Positions 8,749 through 18,687 are shown, counted from the stretch's first letter. The stretch: DNA of 64,000 nt from SZUA-1377 sp964622255 (GCA_964622255.1 CAZUPK010000067.1:1-64000); one strand, 5' to 3'. The notes: a model not told the origin generated them from the letters alone. Program-made: numbers and translations.

Positions 8749-10206
8749 ATGGAAACAATAGCATTGGTCGGAAAACCAAATGTCGGAAAAAGTTCACTTT
8801 TTAATCGTATCTTAAAAAAAAGAGATGCCATAACTTCAAATGTTAGTGGAACAACAAGAGATATTAAAAAAGCCAAAGTCTATATAAATAATAAAAAAGC
8901 AAACTTAGTTGATACTGGTGGACTTGACGATAGAGATGAGATGTTTAAAGAGGTTCAAAAAAAATCTTTACAAGCTGCGAAAGAGGCAGATATCATACTC
9001 TATATGGTAGATGGTAAGATGCTTCCTGATGATGAAGATAAGAGGATATTTTATGAGCTTCAAAAGAGTGCAAAAAGGATAGCCTTAGTAGTCAATAAGA
9101 TAGATAATGAAAGCCAAGAAAAAGAAATAGGCTGGGAATTTAGCTCATTTGGTGCAAAAAATCTTTTCTTTATCTCAGTTTCACACAATAAAAATATAAC
9201 AAAACTTATAAACTGGCTTGATAGTAATTTAAAAGATGAACCAACTTTAGCATTAGTAGAAGATAATGAACTTCCTTTTGAAAAGTTTTTATCATTAGAA
9301 GAAACTCTCGATGATAGACAAAGTTTTGAAAAGAGAAATTTTCACGGAAGTTTTACTTCTGTGAAAGAGAAAACATTGGATGAGAAGTTAGAGGATGAGG
9401 AGAGTAACAACCATATAAAGGTAGCTATCATCGGTAGGGTAAATGTTGGTAAAAGCTCACTTTTAAATGCTCTTTTGGAGGAGGATAGAAGTGTAGTAAG
9501 CTCGATAGCTGGAACAACAATAGATCCGATAGATGAGGCAATAGTTAAAGATGATAAGATATATACATTTGTTGATACTGCCGGTATAAGAAGGAGAGGA
9601 AAGATAGAGGGGATAGAGAAGTTTGCACTTCATAGAACTCAAAAACAGCTTGAAAATGCCAACATAGCACTCTTAATTTTAGATGCAAGTGAAGAGTTTA
9701 AAGAGCTTGATGAAAAAATAGCAAATTTGGCAGAGAAGTTTAAACTAGGGGTTATCATAGTTTTAAACAAATGGGATAAAGCACTTTATGGTTATGAAGA
9801 GAGTGTAAAAAAAGTTAGAGATAGGTTTAAGTTTCTATCCTTTGCTCCTATCATAACACTATCAGCTTTAACTAGAAAAAGAGTTCATAAACTATATGAA
9901 GTGATAGATAGAGTCTATGCAAACTATACAAGAAGAATTCCTACTTCAAAACTAAACGAACTTATAAAATATGCAAATCAAAGGCATCATCTTCCAAGTG
10001 ATATGGGGAAAGTTGTAAAGATTTATTTTGCAACACAGTTTGATATAAAACCACCAAAGTTTGCACTTATTATGAATAGACCTAAAGCACTTCACTTTAG
10101 TTATAAGAGGTATTTAACAAATCAACTAAGAAAGTATTATGACTTTGAGGGAAGTCCACTTATTTTAGAACCTAAAAAGAAAAAAACTAATGAGGATTTT
10201 GAGTAA
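8749..10206 (+). CDS. der: Ribosome biogenesis GTPase Der (EngA)
   Basis: Der is an essential GTPase with two tandem G domains that assists 50S subunit assembly. The 485-residue protein has G1 motifs GKPNVGKSS (residues 7-15) and GRVNVGKSS (about 229-237), G3 motifs DTGG and DTAG, G4 motifs NKID and NKWD, and a C-terminal KH-like domain ending in a basic tail (PKKKKTNEDFE). RBS AAAGGAAC lies just before ATG 8749. The stop overlaps the start of aroK (TAATG), so the two are probably co-transcribed. Confidence 0.96.
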   Translation: METIALVGKPNVGKSSLFNRILKKRDAITSNVSGTTRDIKKAKVYINNKKANLVDTGGLDDRDEMFKEVQKKSLQAAKEADIILYMVDGKMLPDDEDKRIFYELQKSAKRIALVVNKIDNESQEKEIGWEFSSFGAKNLFFISVSHNKNITKLINWLDSNLKDEPTLALVEDNELPFEKFLSLEETLDDRQSFEKRNFHGSFTSVKEKTLDEKLEDEESNNHIKVAIIGRVNVGKSSLLNALLEEDRSVVSSIAGTTIDPIDEAIVKDDKIYTFVDTAGIRRRGKIEGIEKFALHRTQKQLENANIALLILDASEEFKELDEKIANLAEKFKLGVIIVLNKWDKALYGYEESVKKVRDRFKFLSFAPIITLSALTRKRVHKLYEVIDRVYANYTRRIPTSKLNELIKYANQRHHLPSDMGKVVKIYFATQFDIKPPKFALIMNRPKALHFSYKRYLTNQLRKYYDFEGSPLILEPKKKKTNEDFE

Positions 10207-10709
10207 TGAATAATGTTATACTTATAGGATTTATGGGAGTTGGTAAGGGAACAGTTGCAAGAGCTTATGCTAAAAAGTATGATAGATTTGCTATAGATAC
10301 CGATGATCTTATAGAGAGTCTTGAAAATAGAAAAATAAAAACTATCTTTGCTGAAAATGGAGAGAGTTACTTTAGAGCTTTAGAAAAAAAGTGTGCTTTA
10401 TGGCTTGAAAAAAGTGTTAGAGATAGCATCATCTCAACCGGTGGAGGATTTTTTAAACAGGAAAATATAAAAAATATAGGAAAAATTGTCTTGCTTGATA
10501 GTTCATTTGATAATATTTATAAAAGAATAATAGCCCATCCAAATGCATCTAAAAAATTGGCAAAAAGACCACTTTTTCAGGATATAAATAGTGCAAAAAA
10601 ACTCTACAATGAAAGGTTGCCTTTGTATAAAGAGATTGCAGATATTATCTTAAATGTAGAAAAAAGAGAGCTTAAAGACATCATAGATGAGTTACACTCC
10701 ATAATATAG
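10206..10709 (+). CDS. aroK: Shikimate kinase
   Basis: AroK phosphorylates shikimate at the 3-hydroxyl in the chorismate pathway. The 167-residue protein has the P-loop GFMGVGKGT (8-16), the DTDDLIE shikimate-binding block, the STGGGFF loop and the lid arginine in LAKRPLF. It overlaps der by one base (TAATG junction). aroA lies far away at the right end of the window, so the pathway genes are dispersed. Confidence 0.93.
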   Translation: MNNVILIGFMGVGKGTVARAYAKKYDRFAIDTDDLIESLENRKIKTIFAENGESYFRALEKKCALWLEKSVRDSIISTGGGFFKQENIKNIGKIVLLDSSFDNIYKRIIAHPNASKKLAKRPLFQDINSAKKLYNERLPLYKEIADIILNVEKRELKDIIDELHSII

Positions 10710-10791
10710 CTTTAGTCATACCTTTCTACACATCTTTTCAATCCTTTCACTTTTGCACCCATTATCTTAGGTGAGGGGTAGTTGGGGTAGT

Positions 10792-12507
10792 TCACAGGGC
10801 CTCCTTAATATTTTTAAGATAGCCCTCTTTCAATTCATAAACTCTACTAGCATCTTTTATAATAGATAGTCTATGAGCTATGATGATAGTTGTTTTGTTT
10901 TTTAAATACTCTTTTAACTTAGTAAAAAGTTTATCCTCCGTTAGGCTATCTAGTGCGGAGGTTGATTCATCAAGTATAATGATATTTGGATCTTTAACTA
11001 TCATTCTTGCTATACTAACTCTTTGTCTCTCTCCTCCACTAAGATTTATTCCACCCTTACCTATCTTTGTATCAAGTCCTTTTTCAAGTCTTTTAACTAC
11101 ATCATTAAGCTCGGCTATCTCTATGGCCTTTTTGATTTTCTCTTCACTTATATCATCTCCAAAGGTAAGGTTATATCTTAGAGTGTTGTTAAAAAGAGTT
11201 GGATTTTGTAAAACTAAGAAGATATTTTCTCTTATATTTTTAAGTCCTATGTCCCTATAAGATATACCGTCTATCCTTATATTTCCTTGATATGAGCTAT
11301 AAAAACCAACTAGTATCTTTGCTAGAGTGCTTTTGCCACTTCCACTTCCCCCAATTATAGCCGTTTGCTCACCCTTTTTAAACTCTAAAGATATATCTTT
11401 TAAAACATCTTCTTTACCATCATAACTAAACTTTAGATTTTTAACTGTTATCGAATTTGTTTTTGAATTTTTAAAAGGATTTTTTCTATTTTTATTTTTT
11501 GGCTCTTTTTCTAATTTAAAAAGTTCATTTATTCTCTTGGTAGCCTCTTTTGCATTGTGATAGGCATATTGAATATTTATGATCTCTTGTATAGGAGTCA
11601 TAATAACCCAAAGATAACCAAAGACTGCTAACATTAAACCGATAGTAAGTCCGCTATAAAGCACCATCAAAATACCAACAGCACGAAAAAGCTCAAAACC
11701 TCCCAAAAAGAGTAAAAAAGAAAATTTAGCACTAGCATCACTTTTATATCTAAAATCAACAGCTACATCTTTTAACTCTTTAGCTTTAAATTTGAGTCTA
11801 TCAAAAAAGTGTTTACCTTTGTTAGAAACTCTTACTTGCTCATAAAAGTCTAAAGTTTCATTTATGGCTTCGCTAAAGCTTTGTATGAGTGAATTTTCCC
11901 TCCTCTTTATCTTCCCAACTTTTCTTGCCAATTTTGTTGAAAAAAAGATTATTAAAGGGTTTAAAGAGAGTATAAAAAGAGCTAACCTCCAATCTATAAG
12001 CATCAAAACAACAGCCACACCGATAAATGTTAAAACAGATATGATAAGCTTACTTATGGAACTAGATAAAAAGATATCTATGGTTGCAAGATCAACAACC
12101 ATTAAAGAGGAGACTTTAGCACTTGTAAACTTTTCATACTCTTGTAAATCAACTCTTTCAAGATGAGCCAAAAGTTTAAGTCGTATTTTATAGACTATAT
12201 CTTGAGATATTTTGGTAAATATATAGTTTTGCCAGATGCTAAGAGTAAAAAAGATAGCTCTTAAAGTGATAGTTAGAGCTAAAACAACTACAATATAAAA
12301 CCAAGCTTTATGATTTCCGATAAAAATTTTATCGATAGTAGAAACTAACCATCCGCCCTTTTTTAAAACAACTTCATCAACCAAAAGTGGTATCAAAAGA
12401 GGAGTCGGAGTATTAACAAGCACAGCAAGTATCGCTATGAAGTTAGCAAAAAAAAGTTCTCTTTTATAAAGCTTTAGCTCACTCAAAAGGGTTTTTATAT
12501 CAAACAC
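10792..12507 (-). CDS. ABC exporter half-transporter (MsbA-like permease-ATPase fusion)
   Basis: The 571-residue protein fuses a six-helix exporter membrane domain (about 1-310) to an ATPase domain (about 345-571). The ATPase has Walker A GGSGSGKST, Q-loop VLQNPTLF, signature LSGGERQR, Walker B IIILDEST and the switch histidine AHRLS, all intact. It resembles MsbA/McjD-type homodimeric exporters of lipids, peptides or drugs. The substrate cannot be assigned from sequence. It lies immediately downstream of purL (2 bases between genes), so it is likely expressed with it, with no obvious functional link. Confidence 0.88.
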   Translation of the reverse strand: MFDIKTLLSELKLYKRELFFANFIAILAVLVNTPTPLLIPLLVDEVVLKKGGWLVSTIDKIFIGNHKAWFYIVVVLALTITLRAIFFTLSIWQNYIFTKISQDIVYKIRLKLLAHLERVDLQEYEKFTSAKVSSLMVVDLATIDIFLSSSISKLIISVLTFIGVAVVLMLIDWRLALFILSLNPLIIFFSTKLARKVGKIKRRENSLIQSFSEAINETLDFYEQVRVSNKGKHFFDRLKFKAKELKDVAVDFRYKSDASAKFSFLLFLGGFELFRAVGILMVLYSGLTIGLMLAVFGYLWVIMTPIQEIINIQYAYHNAKEATKRINELFKLEKEPKNKNRKNPFKNSKTNSITVKNLKFSYDGKEDVLKDISLEFKKGEQTAIIGGSGSGKSTLAKILVGFYSSYQGNIRIDGISYRDIGLKNIRENIFLVLQNPTLFNNTLRYNLTFGDDISEEKIKKAIEIAELNDVVKRLEKGLDTKIGKGGINLSGGERQRVSIARMIVKDPNIIILDESTSALDSLTEDKLFTKLKEYLKNKTTIIIAHRLSIIKDASRVYELKEGYLKNIKEAL

Positions 12508-12509
12508 TA

Positions 12510-14735
12510 TTATAGATCTTGTTCAATAACTTTTTTAAAAGTGTTAAAATAGATATCTTTTAAAACTGATAAATCTTTTTTTATATCATTTACTACAAAC
12601 TCATTGTCTGCTTTTGTTATACCTATCCTATCTACTTTTATGCCTTTTATCTCACAAAGCTCTAAAAACTTCTCTTCATTTTCTGGTTCTATCTCTACGA
12701 TAGCTCTACTAAAACTCTCACTAAAGATATCTCTCTCATCATCTACTTTTATTCCAGCTTTAACTGCCAACCCACTCTTAACAGACATCTTGGCAAGTGC
12801 AATAGCTATACCACCAATATTTACATCTTTAGCACTTAAAAGCAGTCCGTCTTTGTTTGCATCTATGATAACATCCCATAAAAGTAACTCTTTTTTATAG
12901 TCTATCTTTGGTAATTTACCAACTATCTTGTCAAAAAGCTCTTTAAAGTATAAACTTCCACCAAACTCACTTTTTGTTTCTCCTAAGAGATAGATATAAC
13001 TTTCCTCTTTTTGGAAAACACTTGGAAGAACTTTTTTCTCATCATCATTTACCCCAACCATAGCAATGGTTGGAGTTGGCAAAACACTAACTCCTTCAGT
13101 TTCATTGTAAAGTGAAACATTACCGCTAACTACAGGAGTTGAAAGCTCCGAACAAGCCTCTTTTATACCTTCACAACCCTTTGCAAACTGCCACATAACT
13201 TCTGGATTTTCAGGATTTCCATAGTTTAGACAATCAGTGACACTAAGAGGTTTAGCCCCACTCATAGCAACATTTCTTCCACTCTCCATAACCGCAGCTG
13301 CCGCTCCGCCCTTTGGATCGATATAACAATATCTTGGATTACAAGCACTACTCATAGCTATAGCTTTTTGGTTTTCCTTTATCCTTACAACACTAGCATC
13401 TAAACTTCCGGGATGTTTTATGGTATTTGTTTGCACCATAGAGTCATACTGCTCATATATCCAAGCTTTATCAACAACTTCTAAAGAGCTAAAAAGCTTA
13501 TCAAATGCTTCATTATTGTCTTTTCTTTCAAAACTATTTATATCTTTTTTACCTATTTCTTTTAAGTATTTTGGCTCTAAGATAGGTCTATCAAGCACAG
13601 GTGCCTCTTCACTTACCGGATCTACTGGTATCTCTCCAACCTTTTTTCCATACCACAAAAGTTCCATAACTCCAGTATCTGTAACCTCTCCTATAACAAC
13701 TGCATCAAGATCCCACTTTTTAAATATCTCTATTACTTTATCTTCTGTTCCCTTTTTAGCACAAATAAGCATCCTCTCTTGAGATTCGCTTAACATAAAC
13801 TCATAAGGAGTCATACCCTCTTCTCTTGCAGGAACAAGCCCCAAATCCATCTTCATACCACTTCCACTTCTTCCTGCCATTTCAAATGAACTTGAAGTAA
13901 GTCCTGCCGCACCCATATCTTGGATACCAACAACATAATCAGTTTTGAAAAGCTCTAAACAAGCTTCAAGTAGTAGTTTTTCAGTAAAAGGATCTCCAAC
14001 TTGAACAGTTGGTCTTAGAGATTTACTTTCTTCTGTAAAGCTATCACTACTCATAACAGCTCCACCTAGTCCGTCCCTTCCTGTTTTACTTCCTACATAG
14101 ATAACAGGATTTCCTACACCTTCTGCTTTTCCATAAAATATCTCATCAGATTTACATATACCTAAAGTAAAGGCATTTACAAGTATGTTTCCGTTATATG
14201 CATCATCAAAAAAGGTCTCTCCACCCACTGTGGGAACTCCCATACAGTTTCCATAACTTCCTATACCCTCCACAACTCCTCTAACAAGATATCTTTGATA
14301 CTTTCCTATCTTGTCATCTCTTTTTATATTTCCAAATCTCAAAGCATTCAAGTTTGCAATAGGTCTAGCACCCATAGTAAAAACATCTCTTAGTATTCCC
14401 CCAACTCCTGTTGCTGCTCCTTGAAATGGCTCTATAAAACTTGGATGGTTGTGGCTTTCCATCTTAAATACCACTGCCATACCATTGCCTATATCTATGA
14501 CACCTGCATTTTCTCCGGGTCCTTGTATAACCCAAGGAGCCTCTGTTGGAAAACCATTTAAATATTTTTTAGAAGATTTATATGAGCAGTGTTCACTCCA
14601 CATCGCAGAAAAGACACCTATTTCTAAAAGATTTGGCTCTCTTTTTAAAATCTGTTTCATATGTTCATAATCAGCTAAGCTTAGTTTGTGTGAAGCTAAA
14701 ATTTCCTCAATATTTTCAAGTTTTTCAGTTTGCAT
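12510..14735 (-). CDS. purL: Phosphoribosylformylglycinamidine synthase subunit PurL
   Basis: PurL catalyses the ATP-dependent amidation of FGAR to FGAM in purine synthesis, with ammonia delivered by PurQ/PurS. The 741-residue length matches the small, multi-subunit form. Typical blocks are MWSEHCSYKSSK, KMESHNHPSFIEPFQGAATGVGGI, GMGAAGLTSS-like DMGAAGLTSSSFEMA, and the second-half block YCYIDPKGGAAAAVMES. purS and purQ are not in the window; purD lies separately near 49 kb. Confidence 0.96.
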   Translation of the reverse strand: MQTEKLENIEEILASHKLSLADYEHMKQILKREPNLLEIGVFSAMWSEHCSYKSSKKYLNGFPTEAPWVIQGPGENAGVIDIGNGMAVVFKMESHNHPSFIEPFQGAATGVGGILRDVFTMGARPIANLNALRFGNIKRDDKIGKYQRYLVRGVVEGIGSYGNCMGVPTVGGETFFDDAYNGNILVNAFTLGICKSDEIFYGKAEGVGNPVIYVGSKTGRDGLGGAVMSSDSFTEESKSLRPTVQVGDPFTEKLLLEACLELFKTDYVVGIQDMGAAGLTSSSFEMAGRSGSGMKMDLGLVPAREEGMTPYEFMLSESQERMLICAKKGTEDKVIEIFKKWDLDAVVIGEVTDTGVMELLWYGKKVGEIPVDPVSEEAPVLDRPILEPKYLKEIGKKDINSFERKDNNEAFDKLFSSLEVVDKAWIYEQYDSMVQTNTIKHPGSLDASVVRIKENQKAIAMSSACNPRYCYIDPKGGAAAAVMESGRNVAMSGAKPLSVTDCLNYGNPENPEVMWQFAKGCEGIKEACSELSTPVVSGNVSLYNETEGVSVLPTPTIAMVGVNDDEKKVLPSVFQKEESYIYLLGETKSEFGGSLYFKELFDKIVGKLPKIDYKKELLLWDVIIDANKDGLLLSAKDVNIGGIAIALAKMSVKSGLAVKAGIKVDDERDIFSESFSRAIVEIEPENEEKFLELCEIKGIKVDRIGITKADNEFVVNDIKKDLSVLKDIYFNTFKKVIEQDL

Positions 14736-14950
14736 TAAAAGCCCTTAGTTTTTTGTTGATTTTACAAAAAAATAGATAAATTTTGGCACACCTTTGTATT
14801 TAATAACTAAATAGCTTTCATCCTATTGGTAGTTTGATAACTATACAATTTTCTATTATTTTTCTTCATCTCTTGCCTTTTTTATAAAAATATTTTAACT
14901 TTCTATAAAGTTAATCAATATTGTAGTATAAAGCTAATTGGAGAGGTAAA

Positions 14951-15183
14951 ACTATTATCAAAATAGACAAATGGTTTCCATACATCTTAAAATATCTCAA
15001 ATATGCTCTTATTGTGGTGCAAATACAGGTAAAAAAGCACTGAATATTAGAAGATTTGACTCTCCTCACTGCAACACAAAAGATATTGATAGAGATGTAA
15101 ATGCTAGTATCAATATAAGAAATTATGGCTTAGGTCAAGTTGATAATAGAAATGCTAAAGTAGAGCTAAAACTTAAGTTTTAG
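14951..15183 (+). pseudogene. tnpB: TnpB (IS200/IS605 family) C-terminal fragment
   Basis: The sequence encodes the end of a TnpB RNA-guided nuclease. The first part, TIIKIDKWFP (14951-14980), is followed by a frameshift into CSYCGANTGKK, a degenerate zinc ribbon (the second pair is SPHC, not CPHC), then the RuvC-III motif DRDVNASINIRNYGLG with its catalytic aspartate. The N-terminal three quarters are absent. The longest open piece starts at ATG 14971 (70 residues). It is a dead fragment between purL and metY. Confidence 0.85.
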
Positions 15184-15406
15184 CAAATTTCGCTATAAAA
15201 TCCTTGTCTTTAGAGTAGGGATATAAGGCGATAGAAAGTTTGATAGGGAATTTATCCTCCCCTTGAAACTTTCTAATATTTTTAGTATAATCTTTTGGAA
15301 TGTTGGGCATCGAACCTTTAGTATAGGGAATGTAAGAGGTGGTAATAACCCAATTCCTGTTATAAAGCTAGAATTCCATTAATTTATTAATGGGAAGTAT
15401 GTCAGG
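15184..15406 (+). mobile_element. Right end of IS200/IS605-type element, possible omega-RNA remnant
   Basis: Directly after the tnpB fragment there are 220 bases without a gene. They contain an inverted pair, GAAAGTTT / AAACTTTC (about 15235-15277), and end in a small hairpin followed by GGGAAGTATGTCAGG (to 15406). This resembles the right ends of IS200/IS605 elements, where the TnpB guide RNA overlaps the 3' end of tnpB. The same ...GGGxAGTATGTCAA end is found at 34660-34695 and 37902-37942. Assignment rests on remembered family resemblance. Confidence 0.5.
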
Positions 15407-15438
15407 ATATTCATACTCAGGTTAATTAAGGAGTACTT

Positions 15439-16698
15439 TTGCAAGATAAAACTATAGTAACTCACTACGGTTATGAAAAAGATGGTAACATAACTATGGC
15501 TGTTCCTATCTATCAAACCACTGCTTATGAGTTTGAAAGTAGCCAACAAGCTGCCAATCTTTTTGAGTTAAAAGAATTGGGAAATATCTATACAAGACTT
15601 TCAAATCCTACCACAGATGTTTTGGAAAAGAGATTTGCAAAGCTCGAAAAAGGTGCATCGGCAGTTGCTACAAGTAGCGGTATGAGTGCGATATTTAACT
15701 CTATAGTAAATGTCACTGAAGCCGGAGATAACATCATAGTTGCTTCCAAAAGTTATGGTGGAACTGTTACTCTTAGTGGACACACTTTAAAAAGATTTGG
15801 GATAAAGAGTCGCTACTTTGATGTTCACTCACCAAATGAACTTGAAAAATTGATAGATGATAAAACAAAGATAATAGTTTTTGAGACTCTTTCAAACCCT
15901 AGCATCGATGTGCCTGATTTTGATGCTATCGTATCTATTGCAAAAAAGCATCAGGTATTAACACTTGTTGACAATACCGTTGCAACTCCTATTCACTGTA
16001 AGCCTTTGGAGTTTGGGTGTGATTTAGTTTGTCACTCTACTAGCAAGTATACTACCGGACAGGGATTAGCACTAGGTGGAATCATAGTTGAAAGAGTTGG
16101 TTTAAACGATTTTTTAAAAAATAATCCAAGATATGTCCATTTTAACTCTCCGGATCCTAGTTATCACGGACTTGTTTATACAAACTTAACCCTACCCATT
16201 TTTACTCTAAGAGTAAGACTTGCACTTTTAAGGGATGTTGGAAATGCACCAAGTCCTTTTAACTCTTGGCTTTTTATACAAGGACTAGAACATCTTCCTC
16301 TTAGAATGAAACAACACAGTGACTCTGCTTTGAAAATAGCTAAATTTTTAGAAACTCATCCAAAGGTAAAGAGGGTAAATTATCCAGGACTAGAGTCAAA
16401 TAAAAACTTTAAAAATGCTACTAAATATTTAAAGGGTGGATTTTCCGGACTTTTAAGTTTTGAAGTGGAAACAAAAGAGGAGGCTTTAGCTATCCTAAAC
16501 AAAACTAAACTATTTTCACTTGTGGTTAATATAGGAGATAGCAAATCCATCATCACTCATCCAGCATCAACAACCCATCAGCAACTATCAAACAAAGAAC
16601 TTGAAAAAGCGGGAGTTCCCGCAGGACTTATAAGACTTAGTATAGGTCTTGAGGATGTTGATGATTTGATAGATGATTTAAAGGTAGCATTAGCTTGA
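15439..16698 (+). CDS. metY: O-acetylhomoserine sulfhydrylase (cystathionine gamma-synthase family)
   Basis: MetY makes homocysteine directly from O-acetylhomoserine and sulfide, using PLP. The 419-residue length and the start QDKTIVTHYGYEKD are typical of OAH sulfhydrylases rather than the shorter MetB. The PLP lysine is in CHSTSKYTTGQG (Lys203). The start is a TTG at 15439 with AAGGAG at 15428-15433. The stop overlaps the TTG start of metX, matching the biochemical order acetylation then sulfhydrylation. Confidence 0.93.
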   Translation: MQDKTIVTHYGYEKDGNITMAVPIYQTTAYEFESSQQAANLFELKELGNIYTRLSNPTTDVLEKRFAKLEKGASAVATSSGMSAIFNSIVNVTEAGDNIIVASKSYGGTVTLSGHTLKRFGIKSRYFDVHSPNELEKLIDDKTKIIVFETLSNPSIDVPDFDAIVSIAKKHQVLTLVDNTVATPIHCKPLEFGCDLVCHSTSKYTTGQGLALGGIIVERVGLNDFLKNNPRYVHFNSPDPSYHGLVYTNLTLPIFTLRVRLALLRDVGNAPSPFNSWLFIQGLEHLPLRMKQHSDSALKIAKFLETHPKVKRVNYPGLESNKNFKNATKYLKGGFSGLLSFEVETKEEALAILNKTKLFSLVVNIGDSKSIITHPASTTHQQLSNKELEKAGVPAGLIRLSIGLEDVDDLIDDLKVALA

Positions 16699-17798
16699 GT
16701 TTAAATCTAAAAACACATAAAGAACACTTTACAAATCCTCTATATCTTGAAAGCGGTAGAATACTGGAACCTTATGATTTAGTTTATGAAACTTATGGTA
16801 AGTTAAATGAAGAAAAAGACAATGTTATAGTTCTCTGCCATGCCCTAACAGGAAGCCACCATGCCGCAGGAAAATATGAGGGAGAGAGTAAATTGGGTTG
16901 GTGGGATCCTATGATAGGAGATGGAAAACCCATAGATACAAACAAATACTTTGTAATATGTGTAAATACCATAGGAAGTTGTTTTGGTTCCACCGGTCCT
17001 ATGAGTGCTGAGTATCCAAGTGATAAACCTTATAGATTAAGATTTCCCATTATCACTATAAGTGATATGGTAAAGGCTCAAAGGATACTTTTTGATAGAC
17101 TCGGTATCCATAAAGTAGAGGCTATCATCGGTGGAAGTATGGGCGGTATGCAAGCTCTTTGCTTTGCTATAGAGTATCCAAGATTTGCAAAAAAACATAT
17201 TATATTAGCTTCAACTTATGCAACTAGAGCTTGGGTGATAGCTTTTAACAAAGTTGCAAGAGAAGCAGTTATAAATGATCCTGCTTTTAAAGATGGAAAC
17301 TATGATCCTAAAGATATAAAAGAAAGGGGATTTAACGGTTTTGCCATAGCTAGAATGTGTGGACACATAAGTTATCTAAGTCCCGATAGTATGGACAAAA
17401 AGTTTAATAGAAACTATGTAGAAACTGATGGACTTTATGAGCTTTTTGGAAGATATCAAGTTGAAAGATACCTTGATTATAATGGAAAAAACTTTGTCCA
17501 CTGGTTTGATCCATTAAGTTTTTTATACATAACAAAAGCAATAAATAACTTTGATGTAAGCAGAAATTATGACTCATTAGAAGACTCTTTGAGTCGTATA
17601 AACTCCGATATATTTTTGATTAGTTTTAAAAGCGATCTACTTTTTTTACCTAGAGAGATGAAAAAGATTTATGATATTTTAAAAGGTTTAAATAAGCCTC
17701 ATAAAGTAAGATATATTGAAGTTGATAGTAACTATGGACACGATGCATTTTTGGTTGAGTATGATAAGTTTAGCCACTATATAAAGGAAGAGCTATGA
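16695..17798 (+). CDS. metX: Homoserine O-acetyltransferase
   Basis: MetX acetylates homoserine from acetyl-CoA, giving the substrate of MetY. It is an alpha/beta-hydrolase of 367 residues with the nucleophile in GGSMGGMQAL (Ser148), an NTIGSCFGSTGP oxyanion region, an acidic residue in SFKSDLLFLP and the histidine in YGHDAFLVE. The start is a TTG overlapping the metY stop. The 3' end overlaps the next start by ATGA. All signs point to a translationally coupled methionine operon. Confidence 0.94.
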   Translation: MSLNLKTHKEHFTNPLYLESGRILEPYDLVYETYGKLNEEKDNVIVLCHALTGSHHAAGKYEGESKLGWWDPMIGDGKPIDTNKYFVICVNTIGSCFGSTGPMSAEYPSDKPYRLRFPIITISDMVKAQRILFDRLGIHKVEAIIGGSMGGMQALCFAIEYPRFAKKHIILASTYATRAWVIAFNKVAREAVINDPAFKDGNYDPKDIKERGFNGFAIARMCGHISYLSPDSMDKKFNRNYVETDGLYELFGRYQVERYLDYNGKNFVHWFDPLSFLYITKAINNFDVSRNYDSLEDSLSRINSDIFLISFKSDLLFLPREMKKIYDILKGLNKPHKVRYIEVDSNYGHDAFLVEYDKFSHYIKEEL

Positions 17799-17893
17799 GT
17801 AAAGAGATAGGTTTTGAAGATAAACTAAAAAAAGCTAAGGAGTTTTTAGAAAAAGTAGAACTTGAAGAGTCAAATGGGGGTAAATTATTATGA
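17795..17893 (+). pseudogene. xseB: Very short XseB-like ORF (exonuclease VII small subunit), internally deleted
   Basis: The 32-residue ORF starts by ATGA overlap with metX and ends by ATGA overlap with the next gene. Its first part, FEDKLKKAKEFLEK, resembles the N-terminal helix of exonuclease VII small subunits, which are normally 55-80 residues and follow metX in related bacteria. The rest (VELEESNGGKLL) could be the C-terminus after loss of the middle helix. It may persist to keep translational coupling. A real micro-protein cannot be excluded. Confidence 0.5.
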
Positions 17894-18687
17894 AAATAGC
17901 AGCTTTTCAACTTCCTACTCTACCTTTGAGCAATAGAAAACTTAGGGAGTATATGCAAAGAGCAAGTCAAAATGGAGTTAAAATAGTGGTTTTAGGTGAA
18001 TATGTTTTAAATAACTTTTTTAAAGAGTTGGTTACTATGAAAAAAAATATGATATTTATCCAAACTAGGCATAAGATAGAAGCACTTGAAAATTTTGCAA
18101 GGAAATTTGAGATACACATAGTAGCACCACTAGTTATAATAAATAACAATAAAATTTACAAAGCTATAGGGCATTTTAGTCCAACTGAAACGACATTTAA
18201 AAATCAAGAGTTTTTAATAAACTACAACCACTGGGATGAAGAGAGCTTTTTTGATAATGAGCCAAGTAGTGAGATATCTGTTATGAACTTTACCTTAAAT
18301 GGACTAAATATAGCTGTAATAAACGGTTTTGAGATACACTTTGATCATATCTGGCTTGATATACTAAAAAAAGATACAGACTTAGTTTTGATTCCTTCTG
18401 CATCAACTTTCGGTTCAAATCAAAGATGGAATGAGATATTAAAAACAAGGGCCTTTGTAAACTCCCTTTATATTTTAAGGGTAAATCGTATAGGAAGCTA
18501 TCAAGATGAGGGAAGTTTTTGGAACTTCTACGGAGAAACTTACCTTATAAATCCTAATGGTTTTATAGAACAAACTTTGGATTCAAGTGAAGGTATGCTT
18601 ATAGCAGAGGTTGATATAAAAGAGTTAAGAGATAGTCATTTGAGTTGGAAGTTTAAAGAGTATTTAAAAAAGAGAAATCTTATATGA
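17890..18687 (+). CDS. Carbon-nitrogen hydrolase (nitrilase) fold protein lacking the catalytic cysteine
   Basis: The 265-residue protein has the nitrilase-superfamily layout: the first block MKIAAFQLPTLP, a Glu37 in VVLGEY, and the block DLVLIPSASTF...RWNEILKTRAFVNSLYILRVNRIG. At the nucleophile motif, where the family has C(Y/F)(D/E), it reads INGFEIHF, with Gly146 in place of cysteine. No cysteine occurs anywhere in the protein. The usual hydrolase chemistry is therefore not expected; a binding or structural role is inferred. It is coupled to its neighbours on both sides. Confidence 0.75.
   Translation: MKIAAFQLPTLPLSNRKLREYMQRASQNGVKIVVLGEYVLNNFFKELVTMKKNMIFIQTRHKIEALENFARKFEIHIVAPLVIINNNKIYKAIGHFSPTETTFKNQEFLINYNHWDEESFFDNEPSSEISVMNFTLNGLNIAVINGFEIHFDHIWLDILKKDTDLVLIPSASTFGSNQRWNEILKTRAFVNSLYILRVNRIGSYQDEGSFWNFYGETYLINPNGFIEQTLDSSEGMLIAEVDIKELRDSHLSWKFKEYLKKRNLI

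Noticed and set aside
15184..15438. Riboswitch (SAM or similar) ahead of metY
   Set aside because: The structured region is better explained as the right end of the TnpB element; I could not find the core features of a known methionine-pathway riboswitch.
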